In this document: positions 16,358-24,110 of the stretch, one piece after another
Layout of the letters: each line of letters starts with the position of its first letter
Numbering within the stretch: position 1 is the first letter of the stretch
Source of the DNA: Methylobacterium sp. FF17
GTDB taxonomy: Bacteria; Pseudomonadota; Alphaproteobacteria; Rhizobiales; Beijerinckiaceae
Length of the DNA: 64,000 nucleotides
Assembly: GCF_025813715.1 (NCBI RefSeq)
Contig: NZ_CP107532.1
Coordinates: forward strand, 62,001 to 126,000
Direction of reading: 5' to 3'
The notes under the pieces: generated by a model
The model's input: only the letters and a program-made list of their open reading frames with translations
Told to the model about the DNA's origin: nothing
Databases searched by the model: none
Position numbers and translations under genes: made by a program

Positions 16358-16402
16358 CGGACAGTCGGGAGCTGCTGCATCGCCGTTGCCCTACGGCATA
16401 CG

Positions 16403-16420
16403 TGTAAATCAAACTTGACA
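16403..16420. promoter_or_regulatory. PpsR operator upstream of bchG (perfect TGT-N12-ACA)
   Basis: The 18-mer TGTAAATCAAACTTGACA fits the PpsR/CrtJ consensus TGT-N12-ACA exactly. It ends in TTGACA (16415-16420), a consensus -35 hexamer, so a bound repressor would occlude the bchG promoter. A second TGT lies at 16426. It is only about 45 bp downstream of ppsR itself and 31 bp upstream of the bchG ATG. Confidence 0.7.
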
Positions 16421-16451
16421 CTCGGTGTTGTTCATCTTTAGCGTCGCGGTC

Positions 16452-17336
16452 ATGGCAACGCCTGCACCCAGCGCCCTTGTCGAACTCCTGAAGCCGATCA
16501 CATGGTTTGCACCGATGTGGGCCTTCGCCTGCGGGGTGATCTCGTCGGGGGCCTCGCCGAGCGGGCAGTGGCCGGTGATCGCCGCCGGGGTCATCCTGGC
16601 CGGTCCCCTGGTCTGCGCCACCTCGCAGGCGGTGAACGACTGGTACGACCGCCACGTCGACGCGATCAACGAGCCGCACCGGCCGATCCCCTCAGGACGC
16701 ATGCCGGGCCGCTGGGGCCTCTACGTCGCCGCGGGCTGGACCGGCCTCTCCCTCCTGGTCGCGGCGGCCCTCGGGCCCTGGATCCTCGGGGCCGCCCTGG
16801 TCGGCCTCGTGCTGGCCTGGATCTACAGCGCGCCTCCCCTGCGCCTGAAGCGCAACGGCTGGTGGGGCAACTCGGCGGTCGCCCTCTGCTACGAGGGCCT
16901 GCCCTGGTTCACCGGGGCGGCGGTGATGGCGGCGGCGGTGCCGGACGGGCGCGTGCTCCTCGTCGCCCTGCTCTATTCCATCGGCGCCCACGGCATCATG
17001 ACCCTCAACGACTTCAAATCCGTGGAGGGGGACCGGCGCACCGGCATCCGCTCCCTGCCCGTGCAACTCGGGACGCTGGGCGCCGCGCGCCTCGCCTGCC
17101 TCGTCATGGCGGTGCCCCAACTTGCGGTGATTCTCGCGCTGTTCGCCTGGCAGCGGCCCTGGCACGGCGCGCTCATCGGCGCCCTTCTCCTCGGGCAGTT
17201 CGTGCTGATGGGCCGGCTGCTCGCCGCGCCCCGTGCGCGGGCGGCCTGGTACAACGGGACCGGGACCACGCTCTACGTGCTCGGCATGCTGGTGGCGGCC
17301 TTCGCCCTGCGGCCCCTCGCGATGGGAGCCCCGTGA
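16452..17336 (+). CDS. bchG: Bacteriochlorophyll synthase (geranylgeranyl transferase) BchG
   Basis: BchG esterifies bacteriochlorophyllide a with geranylgeranyl diphosphate. The 294-aa membrane protein is a UbiA-superfamily prenyltransferase: the first Asp-rich motif is 'NDWYDRHVDAINEPHRPIPSG' and the second 'DFKSVEGDRRTGIRSLPVQLG', with seven to nine hydrophobic helices between and after. I chose ATG 16452 (MATPAPSALVELLKP) over a GTG at 16425; no clear Shine-Dalgarno is visible before either. If the TTGACA at 16415 is the -35 box the mRNA leader would be nearly absent. The stop overlaps the ATG of the next gene. Confidence 0.95.
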   Translation: MATPAPSALVELLKPITWFAPMWAFACGVISSGASPSGQWPVIAAGVILAGPLVCATSQAVNDWYDRHVDAINEPHRPIPSGRMPGRWGLYVAAGWTGLSLLVAAALGPWILGAALVGLVLAWIYSAPPLRLKRNGWWGNSAVALCYEGLPWFTGAAVMAAAVPDGRVLLVALLYSIGAHGIMTLNDFKSVEGDRRTGIRSLPVQLGTLGAARLACLVMAVPQLAVILALFAWQRPWHGALIGALLLGQFVLMGRLLAAPRARAAWYNGTGTTLYVLGMLVAAFALRPLAMGAP

Positions 17337-18676
17337 TGGCCGCCGCTCCCTTCGGCTGGGCTTCCATCGTCCGCCTCGGCCTCGTGCAGACGGCGCTGGG
17401 CGCCGTGGTGGTCCTGATGACCTCCACCATCAACCGCGTGATGGTGGTGGAACTGGCGCTGCCCGCCATCGTGCCCGGTGGCCTCGTCGCCCTGCACTAC
17501 GCCGTGCAGGTCCTGCGCCCGCGCTGGGGCTACGGCTCGGACCGGACCGGCCGGCGCACGCCTTGGATCGTCGGCGGCATGGCGGCCCTGGCGCTCGGCG
17601 GCTTCGGGGCGGCCGTCGCCACGGCGCTCGCCGAGACGCATCCGGCCGCCGGCCTCGCCCTCGCGGTGCTCGCCTTCCTCACGGTGGGGATGGGCGCGGG
17701 AGCCGCCGGCACCTCGCTCCTCGTCCTCCTCGCCACCGGCGTCGCGGCGCAGCGGCGGGGCGCGGCCGCCACCATCGTCTGGGTGATGATGATCGCGGGC
17801 TTCGCGATCACCGCGCCGCTGGCCGGGCATTTCCTCGATCCGTTCTCGGGCGCCCGGCTGATGGCGGTCTCCGGCACCGTCTCGCTCATCGCCTTCGCGG
17901 TCGCCGTCCTGGCGGTGCGCGGCGTGGAGCCGGCCCGGACGGACCGGGGCGAGGCCGGGACGCCGAAGCGCCCCTTCGCGCAGGTTCTGGCCCAGGTCTG
18001 GGCCGAGCCGGAATCGCGCCGCTTCACGGTCTTCATCTTCGTGGCGATGCTCGCCTATAGCGGGCAGGAGCTCATCCTGGAGCCCTTCGCAGGCCTCGTC
18101 TTCGCGATGTCGCCGGGCGTCACCACCAAGCTCGCGGGCCTTCAGCACGGTGGCGTGCTTGCCGGGATGCTGATGGTGGCCGGGCTGACCATGGGCATCG
18201 GCGGCCCCGTCCTCGGCTCGCTCAAGCTCTGGACGGTGCTCGGCTGCGCCGGCTCGGCCCTGGCGCTCCTCGGCATCGCAGGGGCCGGCCTCCTCGGCGC
18301 GGACTTTCCTTTGCGGGTGCCGGTGTTCGCGCTCGGGCTGTTCAACGGCATCTTCGCGGTGGCCGCCATCGGCTCGATGATGGCGCTCGCCGGGGCCGGG
18401 GGCGAGGCCGAGCGCGGCACCCGCATGGGGGTCTGGGGCGCGGCGCAAGGGCTCGCCTTCGGGGCCGGCGGCTTCCTCGGCACCGTGGCGGTCGATGCGG
18501 CGCGCCTCGCCACGTCCCGCGTCGTCGACGCCTATGCGGGCGTGTTCGCGGCCGAAGCCGTGCTGTTCATGTTCGCCGCCGTCCTGGCGCTGCGCATCGC
18601 CCATGCCCCCGCGACGCGGGGGTCCGGGACCCGCCGCGCCGCATCCGCTTTCGAGGCAACGCTCACCGCGAGGTAA
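17336..18676 (+). CDS. PucC-family MFS protein of the bchG-bchP interval
   Basis: This 446-aa protein has about twelve membrane helices and the PucC signature 'STINRVMVVELALPAIVPGG' followed by 'RPRWGYGSDRTGRRTPWIVGG'. It is the counterpart of the Rhodobacter ORF428/Bch2 gene lodged between bchG and bchP, a paralogue of lhaA and pucC. A role in handling bacteriochlorophyll or tail-modified pigment during complex assembly is assumed from that position. Its ATG overlaps the bchG stop (TGATG) and bchP begins five bases after its stop, so the three genes form one transcription unit. Confidence 0.9.
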   Translation: MAAAPFGWASIVRLGLVQTALGAVVVLMTSTINRVMVVELALPAIVPGGLVALHYAVQVLRPRWGYGSDRTGRRTPWIVGGMAALALGGFGAAVATALAETHPAAGLALAVLAFLTVGMGAGAAGTSLLVLLATGVAAQRRGAAATIVWVMMIAGFAITAPLAGHFLDPFSGARLMAVSGTVSLIAFAVAVLAVRGVEPARTDRGEAGTPKRPFAQVLAQVWAEPESRRFTVFIFVAMLAYSGQELILEPFAGLVFAMSPGVTTKLAGLQHGGVLAGMLMVAGLTMGIGGPVLGSLKLWTVLGCAGSALALLGIAGAGLLGADFPLRVPVFALGLFNGIFAVAAIGSMMALAGAGGEAERGTRMGVWGAAQGLAFGAGGFLGTVAVDAARLATSRVVDAYAGVFAAEAVLFMFAAVLALRIAHAPATRGSGTRRAASAFEATLTAR

Positions 18677-18680
18677 CGTC

Positions 18681-19895
18681 ATGGCACGAGGTGAAGGGAT
18701 GTTGGCCATCAGGGACACCGACCTCGAGACCTACGACGTGGTGGTGGTGGGCGGCGGCCCGGCCGGCGCCACGGCGGCGACCGACCTGGCCCGCGCGGGC
18801 CGGCGCGTCCTGCTCCTCGACAAGCCCGGCCGGATCAAGCCCTGCGGCGGCGCGATCCCGCCTCGCCTGATCCGCGACTTCGCAATCCCCGACCACCTTC
18901 TCGTCGCCCGCATCCGTTCGGCCCGGATGGTCTCGCCCAAGGACAGGCGGGTGGACATGCCCATCGGCGACGGCTTCGTCGGCATGGTCGACCGGGCCGA
19001 TTTCGATCCCTGGCTGCGCGCCCGCGCGGCGGAGGCCGGGGCGGTGCTGCGGGCGGCGACCTTCCGGCACATCGAGCGCGACGAGGACGCCACCACGGTG
19101 CATTACCTGGAGGATGGCTTCCCGCGCGCCGCGCGGACCCGCCTCGTGATCGGGGCGGACGGGGCGAGTTCCCCCGTGGGACGGGCCGAGATCCCCGGCC
19201 ACGCGCACATGAAGCAGGTCTTCGCCTATCACGAGATCGTCCGTCTGCCTGAGACGGGCGGCCACGACGTCGAGGCGACGCGCTGCGACGTCTATTACCA
19301 GGGCCGGCTCTCGCCGGATTTCTACGCCTGGGTCTTTCCCCACGGCGACACCGTGAGCATCGGTACGGGGAGCGCCCGCAAGGGCTTCTCCCTGCGCGGT
19401 GCGATCCGGACCTTGCGCACCGCGACGGGCCTGGAGGGCGGCGAGACCGTACGCCGCGAAGGCGCCCCCCTCCCCCTCAAGCCCCTGCGCCGCTGGGACA
19501 ACGGCCGCGACGTGCTCCTCACCGGGGACGCCGCCGGCATCGTCGCCCCCGCCTCCGGCGAAGGCATCTACTACGCGATGCTGGGTGGCCGTCTCGCCGC
19601 CGAAGCGGCGGGCGCGTTCCTCGCGACGGGCCAAGCCCGGGCCCTCGGCCTCGCCCGGCGCCGCTTCATGCGCCTGCACGGGCGGATCTTCCTCATCCTG
19701 CGGATCATGCAGGGGGTCTGGTACCGCAACGATGCCCTGCGCGAGCGCTTCGTCGCGATCTGCCGCGACCGCGACGTGCAGCAGCTGACCTGGGATTCCT
19801 ACATGAACAAGGAGCTGGCCCGGGCCAAACCGGTCGCCCATGCCCGCATCTTCTTCAAGGACCTCGCCCACCTCTTCAGCTGGGTCTCGCCGTGA
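18681..19895 (+). CDS. bchP: Geranylgeranyl reductase BchP
   Basis: BchP is an FAD-dependent enzyme that reduces three double bonds of the geranylgeranyl tail to phytyl. The 404-aa protein has the Rossmann FAD motif 'VVVGGGPAGATAATDLARAG', the family segment 'LLLDKPGRIKPCGGAIPPRLI' and the second FAD motif 'VLLTGDAAGIVAPASGEGIYYAM'. Two starts are possible: ATG 18681 and ATG 18699; the second has the better Shine-Dalgarno (AGGTGAAGG), so the true protein may be six residues shorter. It overlaps the tspO GTG at its stop. Confidence 0.95.
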   Translation: MARGEGMLAIRDTDLETYDVVVVGGGPAGATAATDLARAGRRVLLLDKPGRIKPCGGAIPPRLIRDFAIPDHLLVARIRSARMVSPKDRRVDMPIGDGFVGMVDRADFDPWLRARAAEAGAVLRAATFRHIERDEDATTVHYLEDGFPRAARTRLVIGADGASSPVGRAEIPGHAHMKQVFAYHEIVRLPETGGHDVEATRCDVYYQGRLSPDFYAWVFPHGDTVSIGTGSARKGFSLRGAIRTLRTATGLEGGETVRREGAPLPLKPLRRWDNGRDVLLTGDAAGIVAPASGEGIYYAMLGGRLAAEAAGAFLATGQARALGLARRRFMRLHGRIFLILRIMQGVWYRNDALRERFVAICRDRDVQQLTWDSYMNKELARAKPVAHARIFFKDLAHLFSWVSP

Positions 19896-20386
19896 CGGGG
19901 GCCATGGACGATTGGGGGCCGACCCTGGTGGCGGCCGGCGCGGCCTTGCTCGTGGCCCTGGCCGGCGGCCTGCTGACCACCACCGGCCCCTGGTATCACG
20001 CCCTGCGGCGCCCCGCCTGGAAGCCGCCGGACTGGGCCTTCGGCCCAGTCTGGACCACGATCTTCACCCTGACGGCGATCTCGGCGGTGCTGGCCTGGAA
20101 CGCCGATGCGAGCGCGTCCGCCCGCGCCGCCCTGGTCGGTGCCTACGTGGTCAACGCCGTGCTCAACATCGCCTGGAGCGGGCTGTTCTTCCGCCTGAGG
20201 CGGCCGGACTGGGCCCTCTTCGAGGTCGTGTTCCTCTGGCTGTCGATCGCGGCGCTGATCCTCGTCACCGCGCGGGTTTCGAGCGGCGCCGCGCTCCTGC
20301 TCCTGCCCTATCTCGCCTGGGTCGCGGTCGCGGCCCTGCTGAACCGAGCGATCGTCCGGCTCAACGGCCCGTTCCGGAGGGCCTGA
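19892..20386 (+). CDS. tspO: TspO/MBR family tryptophan-rich sensory protein
   Basis: TspO is a five-helix outer-membrane or inner-membrane protein that binds porphyrins; in Rhodobacter it restrains photosynthesis gene expression by exporting or sensing tetrapyrrole intermediates. The 164 residues show five hydrophobic segments and the tryptophan-rich signatures 'RPAWKPPDWAFGPVWTTIF' and 'NAVLNIAWSGLFF'. The start is GTG 19892, overlapping the bchP TGA; an ATG a few codons in (19904) is an alternative. Its location at the end of the bchG-bchP unit supports a photosynthesis role. Confidence 0.93.
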   Translation: MTGAMDDWGPTLVAAGAALLVALAGGLLTTTGPWYHALRRPAWKPPDWAFGPVWTTIFTLTAISAVLAWNADASASARAALVGAYVVNAVLNIAWSGLFFRLRRPDWALFEVVFLWLSIAALILVTARVSSGAALLLLPYLAWVAVAALLNRAIVRLNGPFRRA

Positions 20387-20389
20387 GCG

Positions 20390-20662
20390 ATGGCGGACCT
20401 GTTCGCAAGCGGACGCATCGTCGACGCCATCCTGATCCTCGTCGCGATCGAGGGGCTCGGCCTGATGCTGTGGGCCCGACGCGGAGGCTGGCCGATCCTG
20501 TGCAACCTGACCTCCGGCGCCGCCCTGATGCTGGCCGTGCGCGCGGCGCTGACGGGCGCGCACTGGACCCTCGTCGCCGCCTGCCTCGCGGTCTCCGGCC
20601 TCGCGCACGGCACCGAGATGGTGCTGCGCCTCGGCGCTCCTCGCCTGAACCCGCGTCCCTGA
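20390..20662 (+). CDS. Small membrane protein downstream of tspO, unknown function
   Basis: The 90-aa product has about three hydrophobic helices (residues 10-28, 34-53 and 60-80) and no recognisable motif. It begins three bases after the tspO stop and so is very likely co-transcribed with bchG-bchP-tspO. I cannot assign a function; a supporting role in tetrapyrrole handling would be guesswork from position. Confidence 0.65.
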   Translation: MADLFASGRIVDAILILVAIEGLGLMLWARRGGWPILCNLTSGAALMLAVRAALTGAHWTLVAACLAVSGLAHGTEMVLRLGAPRLNPRP

Positions 20663-20705
20663 CGATCCCGAGCCTGACGATCCCCGCCCCATCCGGAGAG
20701 CTGTC

Positions 20706-22271
20706 ATGAGGAATCGCCGCACCACGCTTCCCCTGGGGGCCGGGTTCAGCCTGGCGCTCGCGGTCGGCCCCGCCCTCGCGCAGGACGCGGACCTGATCCG
20801 GCGCGGCGCGTATCTCACCACGGCCGGCGATTGCGTCGCCTGCCACACGGCCCCGGGCGGCAAGCCCTTCGCGGGCAACTACGTGCTCAACACACCGATC
20901 GGAAAGATCCGGACCCCCAACCTCACCCCCGACAAGGAGACGGGGCTCGGCGACTGGAGCGCCGACGATTTCTACCGGGCCTTCCACGACGGCATCACCA
21001 AGGATGGCTCCTACCTCTACCCGGCCTTCCCCTTCGCCTGGTACACCAAGGTGACCCGCGCGGATGCGGATGCGATCTTCGCCTACCTGCAATCGCTGCC
21101 GGCCGTGCGCGAGCCGCGTCAGCCCTCCGAGATCCCGTTTCCCTTCAATATCCGCACTGCGCTCATCACCTGGCGCACCGCCTTCTTCACGGCGGGCGAG
21201 TTCAAGCCGGACCTGGAGGCGAGCGCCGCGGTCAATCGCGGGGGCTACCTCGTGGAGGGGCTCGGCCATTGCGGCATGTGTCACAACGCCAACAAGATCG
21301 TCGGCAACAGCGGCCTGGCGGGTAAGCTCGGCGGCGGCGTCATCGACGGTTGGTACGCGCCCAACATCACCCCCGACGACCACAGCGGCATCGGAGCCTG
21401 GAGCGACGACCAGGTCGTGACCTATCTCAAGACCGGGACCGCGCCCGGCACCCTGCCCGGCGTCGCCGCCGGGCCGATGCGCCAGACCATCGAGGAATCC
21501 CTCTCCAAGATGACCGAGGCCGACCTGAAGGCGATGGTGGCCTACCTGCGCACGCAGAAGGCCAAGGAGAGCTACAAGGTCAAGGATCTGCAGGCGTTCA
21601 ACGCGGCCGGTGCCCCGGGGGCCGGCACCTATCTCAGCTACTGCTCCTCCTGCCACAAGCCGGACGGCAAGGGCGTCGAGGGGGCGATTCCGGCGCTGGC
21701 CGGCAACAGTTCGGTCCAGGCGAAGGGCCCGGAGACGGTGATCCGCGTCATCCTGGGCGGGCTCGCCGCCCAGAACGGCTACGCTCCGATGCCTGCGATC
21801 GGCGCCGGCATGACCGACCGGGAGGTCGCCGACGTCACGGACTACGTCCGCAACGCCTGGGGCAATGCCGCCCCGGTGATCTCGGAGGGCGGCGTCGTCG
21901 CCACGGCGCGGACCACGACCGAGACGATGATGGCCGGAACCGCGCCCTGCGCCGAGATCGCCCAGCCCGAGATCGCGAAGGCGATCGCCGATGCGGGCAG
22001 CGCGCAGCGCCTCAAGGGCTTGTCGCAGGAGAACTTCATCGCGGTGATCGATGCCCTCCTGCCCCCGATCCGCGCGGCGGTGCCGGACGCCAAGGGGGAC
22101 GATGTGGTCAACGGCCTGACCACCGCCTTCTGTCAGGCGGCGCGCGACGAGCCGGCCTACGAGAAGGCCGGCTGGCACACGGTGATCGGTAGCTTCTCGA
22201 GCATCGTCTACAGCCAGCTCAAGAACCCCGAGATCCGAGCCTCCGCCGGCACGCCCGCCCGGAGGCCGTAA
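20706..22271 (+). CDS. Secreted tri-haem cytochrome c (alcohol/gluconate dehydrogenase cytochrome-subunit type)
   Basis: The 521-aa protein has a Sec signal peptide (cleavage likely after GPALAQD, about residue 25) and three haem c attachment motifs: CVACH, CGMCH and CSSCH. This three-domain layout is that of the cytochrome subunit of membrane alcohol, aldehyde and gluconate dehydrogenases, which pass electrons to ubiquinone or oxidase. An extra C-terminal part of about 120 residues follows the third haem domain (from about residue 400) with two cysteines and no haem motif. No dehydrogenase partner is adjacent; the gene lies 43 bp after the tspO-linked gene. A role as periplasmic electron carrier or as an orphan subunit is inferred. 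Confidence 0.85.
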   Translation: MRNRRTTLPLGAGFSLALAVGPALAQDADLIRRGAYLTTAGDCVACHTAPGGKPFAGNYVLNTPIGKIRTPNLTPDKETGLGDWSADDFYRAFHDGITKDGSYLYPAFPFAWYTKVTRADADAIFAYLQSLPAVREPRQPSEIPFPFNIRTALITWRTAFFTAGEFKPDLEASAAVNRGGYLVEGLGHCGMCHNANKIVGNSGLAGKLGGGVIDGWYAPNITPDDHSGIGAWSDDQVVTYLKTGTAPGTLPGVAAGPMRQTIEESLSKMTEADLKAMVAYLRTQKAKESYKVKDLQAFNAAGAPGAGTYLSYCSSCHKPDGKGVEGAIPALAGNSSVQAKGPETVIRVILGGLAAQNGYAPMPAIGAGMTDREVADVTDYVRNAWGNAAPVISEGGVVATARTTTETMMAGTAPCAEIAQPEIAKAIADAGSAQRLKGLSQENFIAVIDALLPPIRAAVPDAKGDDVVNGLTTAFCQAARDEPAYEKAGWHTVIGSFSSIVYSQLKNPEIRASAGTPARRP

Positions 22272-22296
22272 GGGGCCGGGGCGGCCGCGCGGCCGG

Positions 22297-22473
22297 TCAG
22301 TGCTCGGTCCCGGGCCGGTTCTCGCGGGGCGGACCCCCATGCGTCTCGACGAACGCGGATCGCTCCGGGCTCTTCTTGCGGGCGGCGACGCGGATACGCA
22401 TCACCAGAAGCGCCGCGATGGCGATGGCGAACGTCGCGAGGGCGAGGCCGAAGATCAGGGATTGATCCTGCAT
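22297..22473 (-). CDS. Small single-span membrane protein (58 aa)
   Basis: The ORF reads MQDQSLIFGLALATFAIAIAALLVMRIRVAARKKSPER and then a polar tail: a short periplasmic end, one transmembrane helix (about residues 5-25) and a positive cytoplasmic stretch. GGAGA lies 6 bases before the ATG, which supports translation. It converges on the cytochrome gene, 25 bp away. Such small anchors can be subunits or assembly factors of respiratory complexes, but nothing in the sequence proves this. Confidence 0.5.
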   Translation of the reverse strand: MQDQSLIFGLALATFAIAIAALLVMRIRVAARKKSPERSAFVETHGGPPRENRPGTEH

Positions 22474-22648
22474 GGTGGTCTCCGAGTTCCGGGTTCAGGT
22501 CGGAAGCCGTTTCGGAGGATGCAGGTTCCAGCTTGAGCTTGAGGATTTATTTGGACGTTGATGTATTTGGAATGCGAATGCCCAGCGATGCTGGTCGAAG
22601 GCGGGAAAATGAGGATTTGATAATTCCGATGTGCCGGGCTGAGCCGTG

Positions 22649-23875
22649 TCACGCCCTCGGCAGCATCCGGTCGCTGATGATCCGGCGCTGGATCTCGCTG
22701 GTGCCTTCGAAGATCGTGGTGAGGCGGGCGTCGCGCCAGTAGCGCTCCACCCGGCGCTCCGTGGTGTAGCCGTTGCCCCCGTGGAGCTGCATCGCCTGAT
22801 TGGTCACCCGCACCGCCATCTCGGTGGCCACCAGCTTGACCATCGCGGATTCGCTCTCCGCCGGCTCGCCGGCATCGAGGAGGTGGGCCACCTGGTTCCA
22901 GAAGGCGCGGGCCTGGGTCACGTCGGCCGCCATGTCGGCGAGCGCGAAGCGCAGGGCCTGGAAGTCACCGATCGGGTGGCCGAACTGCTCGCGCTCCTGA
23001 AGGTAGAGCTGGGTGTCCTCCAGGGCGGCGCGGGCGACGCCCACGGCCCGGGCCGCCGTGTGGACCCGCGCGATGTTGAGCCCGCGCTGGACCGAGGCGA
23101 AGCCTCCCGAATCCGCGTCGGCGCCCTGGTCGCCGTAGAGGCCGGTGAGGCGGTCGCTCTCGGGCACCCGCACCCCGTCGAGGTCGAGCTCGAAGGTGAG
23201 GAAGCCGTGATAGCCGATCTTGTCGATCACCCGGCCGGTCATGCCCTTCGGGAAGGTTCCGGGCTCCTTGACCACGAGGAAGGGTTCGAGCCCGGCCGAG
23301 CGCGGCTCGCCCGGCTCCGGGTCGCGGGTGCGGGCGAGAACTTCGATGAAGTCGGCGGCCTTGGCGAAGCCCGCCCAGCGCTTGGTCCCGGTGAGCACCC
23401 AGGTGTCGCCCTCGCGCACCGCGCGGGTCTGCACGCCGGCGAGGTCCGAGCCCGCCGTCGGCTCCGACAGGGCGATGCCGCCGATCCACTGGCCCCGGGC
23501 CGACTTCTCGAGGAGGCCGCGCCGGCGGCCCGGATCGAGGGTCTGGGTGCCGAGGCCCTGCCCCCGGGCCAGGATGCTGCCCACCGACAGCCAGGCTCGC
23601 GCCAACTCCTCCGAGACGAGGCAGTACTCGAACACGCCGAGCCCGAGGCCGCCCTGTTCGGCCGGGATCGTGATGCCGAACCAGCCCTTGGCGGCCATCC
23701 GGTCGATGAGGTCGCGCGGCATCTCGGCCTTCTGCGGGTCGAGGGTGTCCGCGAGCGGCATCACGACCTCGTGGGCGAAGGCACGGGCCTCGGCCTGCAA
23801 CGCGATCCGCGCGTCCGTCCGCCACGGCGTCAGGAGTTCGGGCGGGCGCGGGGCCACGCGATCGGACTTCGGCAT
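22649..23875 (-). CDS. Acyl-CoA dehydrogenase family protein
   Basis: This 408-aa flavoprotein belongs to the acyl-CoA dehydrogenase fold: helical N-domain, middle beta domain with 'GGIALSEPTAGSDLAGVQTRA' (FAD and substrate contact) and 'TGTKRWAGFAKAADF', and C-domain ending 'YWRDARLTTIFEGTSEIQRRIISDRML'. The Glu in FEGT is the position of the catalytic base in short/medium-chain enzymes. Substrate cannot be told from the sequence. I used ATG 23875 (MPKSDRVAPRPPELLTPW); the frame continues upstream without family similarity. The gene is divergent from the bacteriophytochrome gene, with 235 bp between. Confidence 0.9.
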   Translation of the reverse strand: MPKSDRVAPRPPELLTPWRTDARIALQAEARAFAHEVVMPLADTLDPQKAEMPRDLIDRMAAKGWFGITIPAEQGGLGLGVFEYCLVSEELARAWLSVGSILARGQGLGTQTLDPGRRRGLLEKSARGQWIGGIALSEPTAGSDLAGVQTRAVREGDTWVLTGTKRWAGFAKAADFIEVLARTRDPEPGEPRSAGLEPFLVVKEPGTFPKGMTGRVIDKIGYHGFLTFELDLDGVRVPESDRLTGLYGDQGADADSGGFASVQRGLNIARVHTAARAVGVARAALEDTQLYLQEREQFGHPIGDFQALRFALADMAADVTQARAFWNQVAHLLDAGEPAESESAMVKLVATEMAVRVTNQAMQLHGGNGYTTERRVERYWRDARLTTIFEGTSEIQRRIISDRMLPRA

Positions 23876-24110
23876 CGGTAACCCCCTGATCGCTCGACGC
23901 GGAGCGCCCGCGCGCCGCATCTGCGTCCGGCGAAAGCTAGGGCGCGGAGGGCCGAAAGCGAAGGCAGCGGCGTCGCCAGCGTGGTGTCGGAGGCCGCGAT
24001 CCACGGTCTGTCCCAGCCTCCCGACCCGCGTTGCGCCGTCCGTCCGTTCGGCGTAGGCACGGCCCGGACAGCCCGTCCCGGCTGTCGGTACGCCAGGGGG
24101 AGCGGACGTC

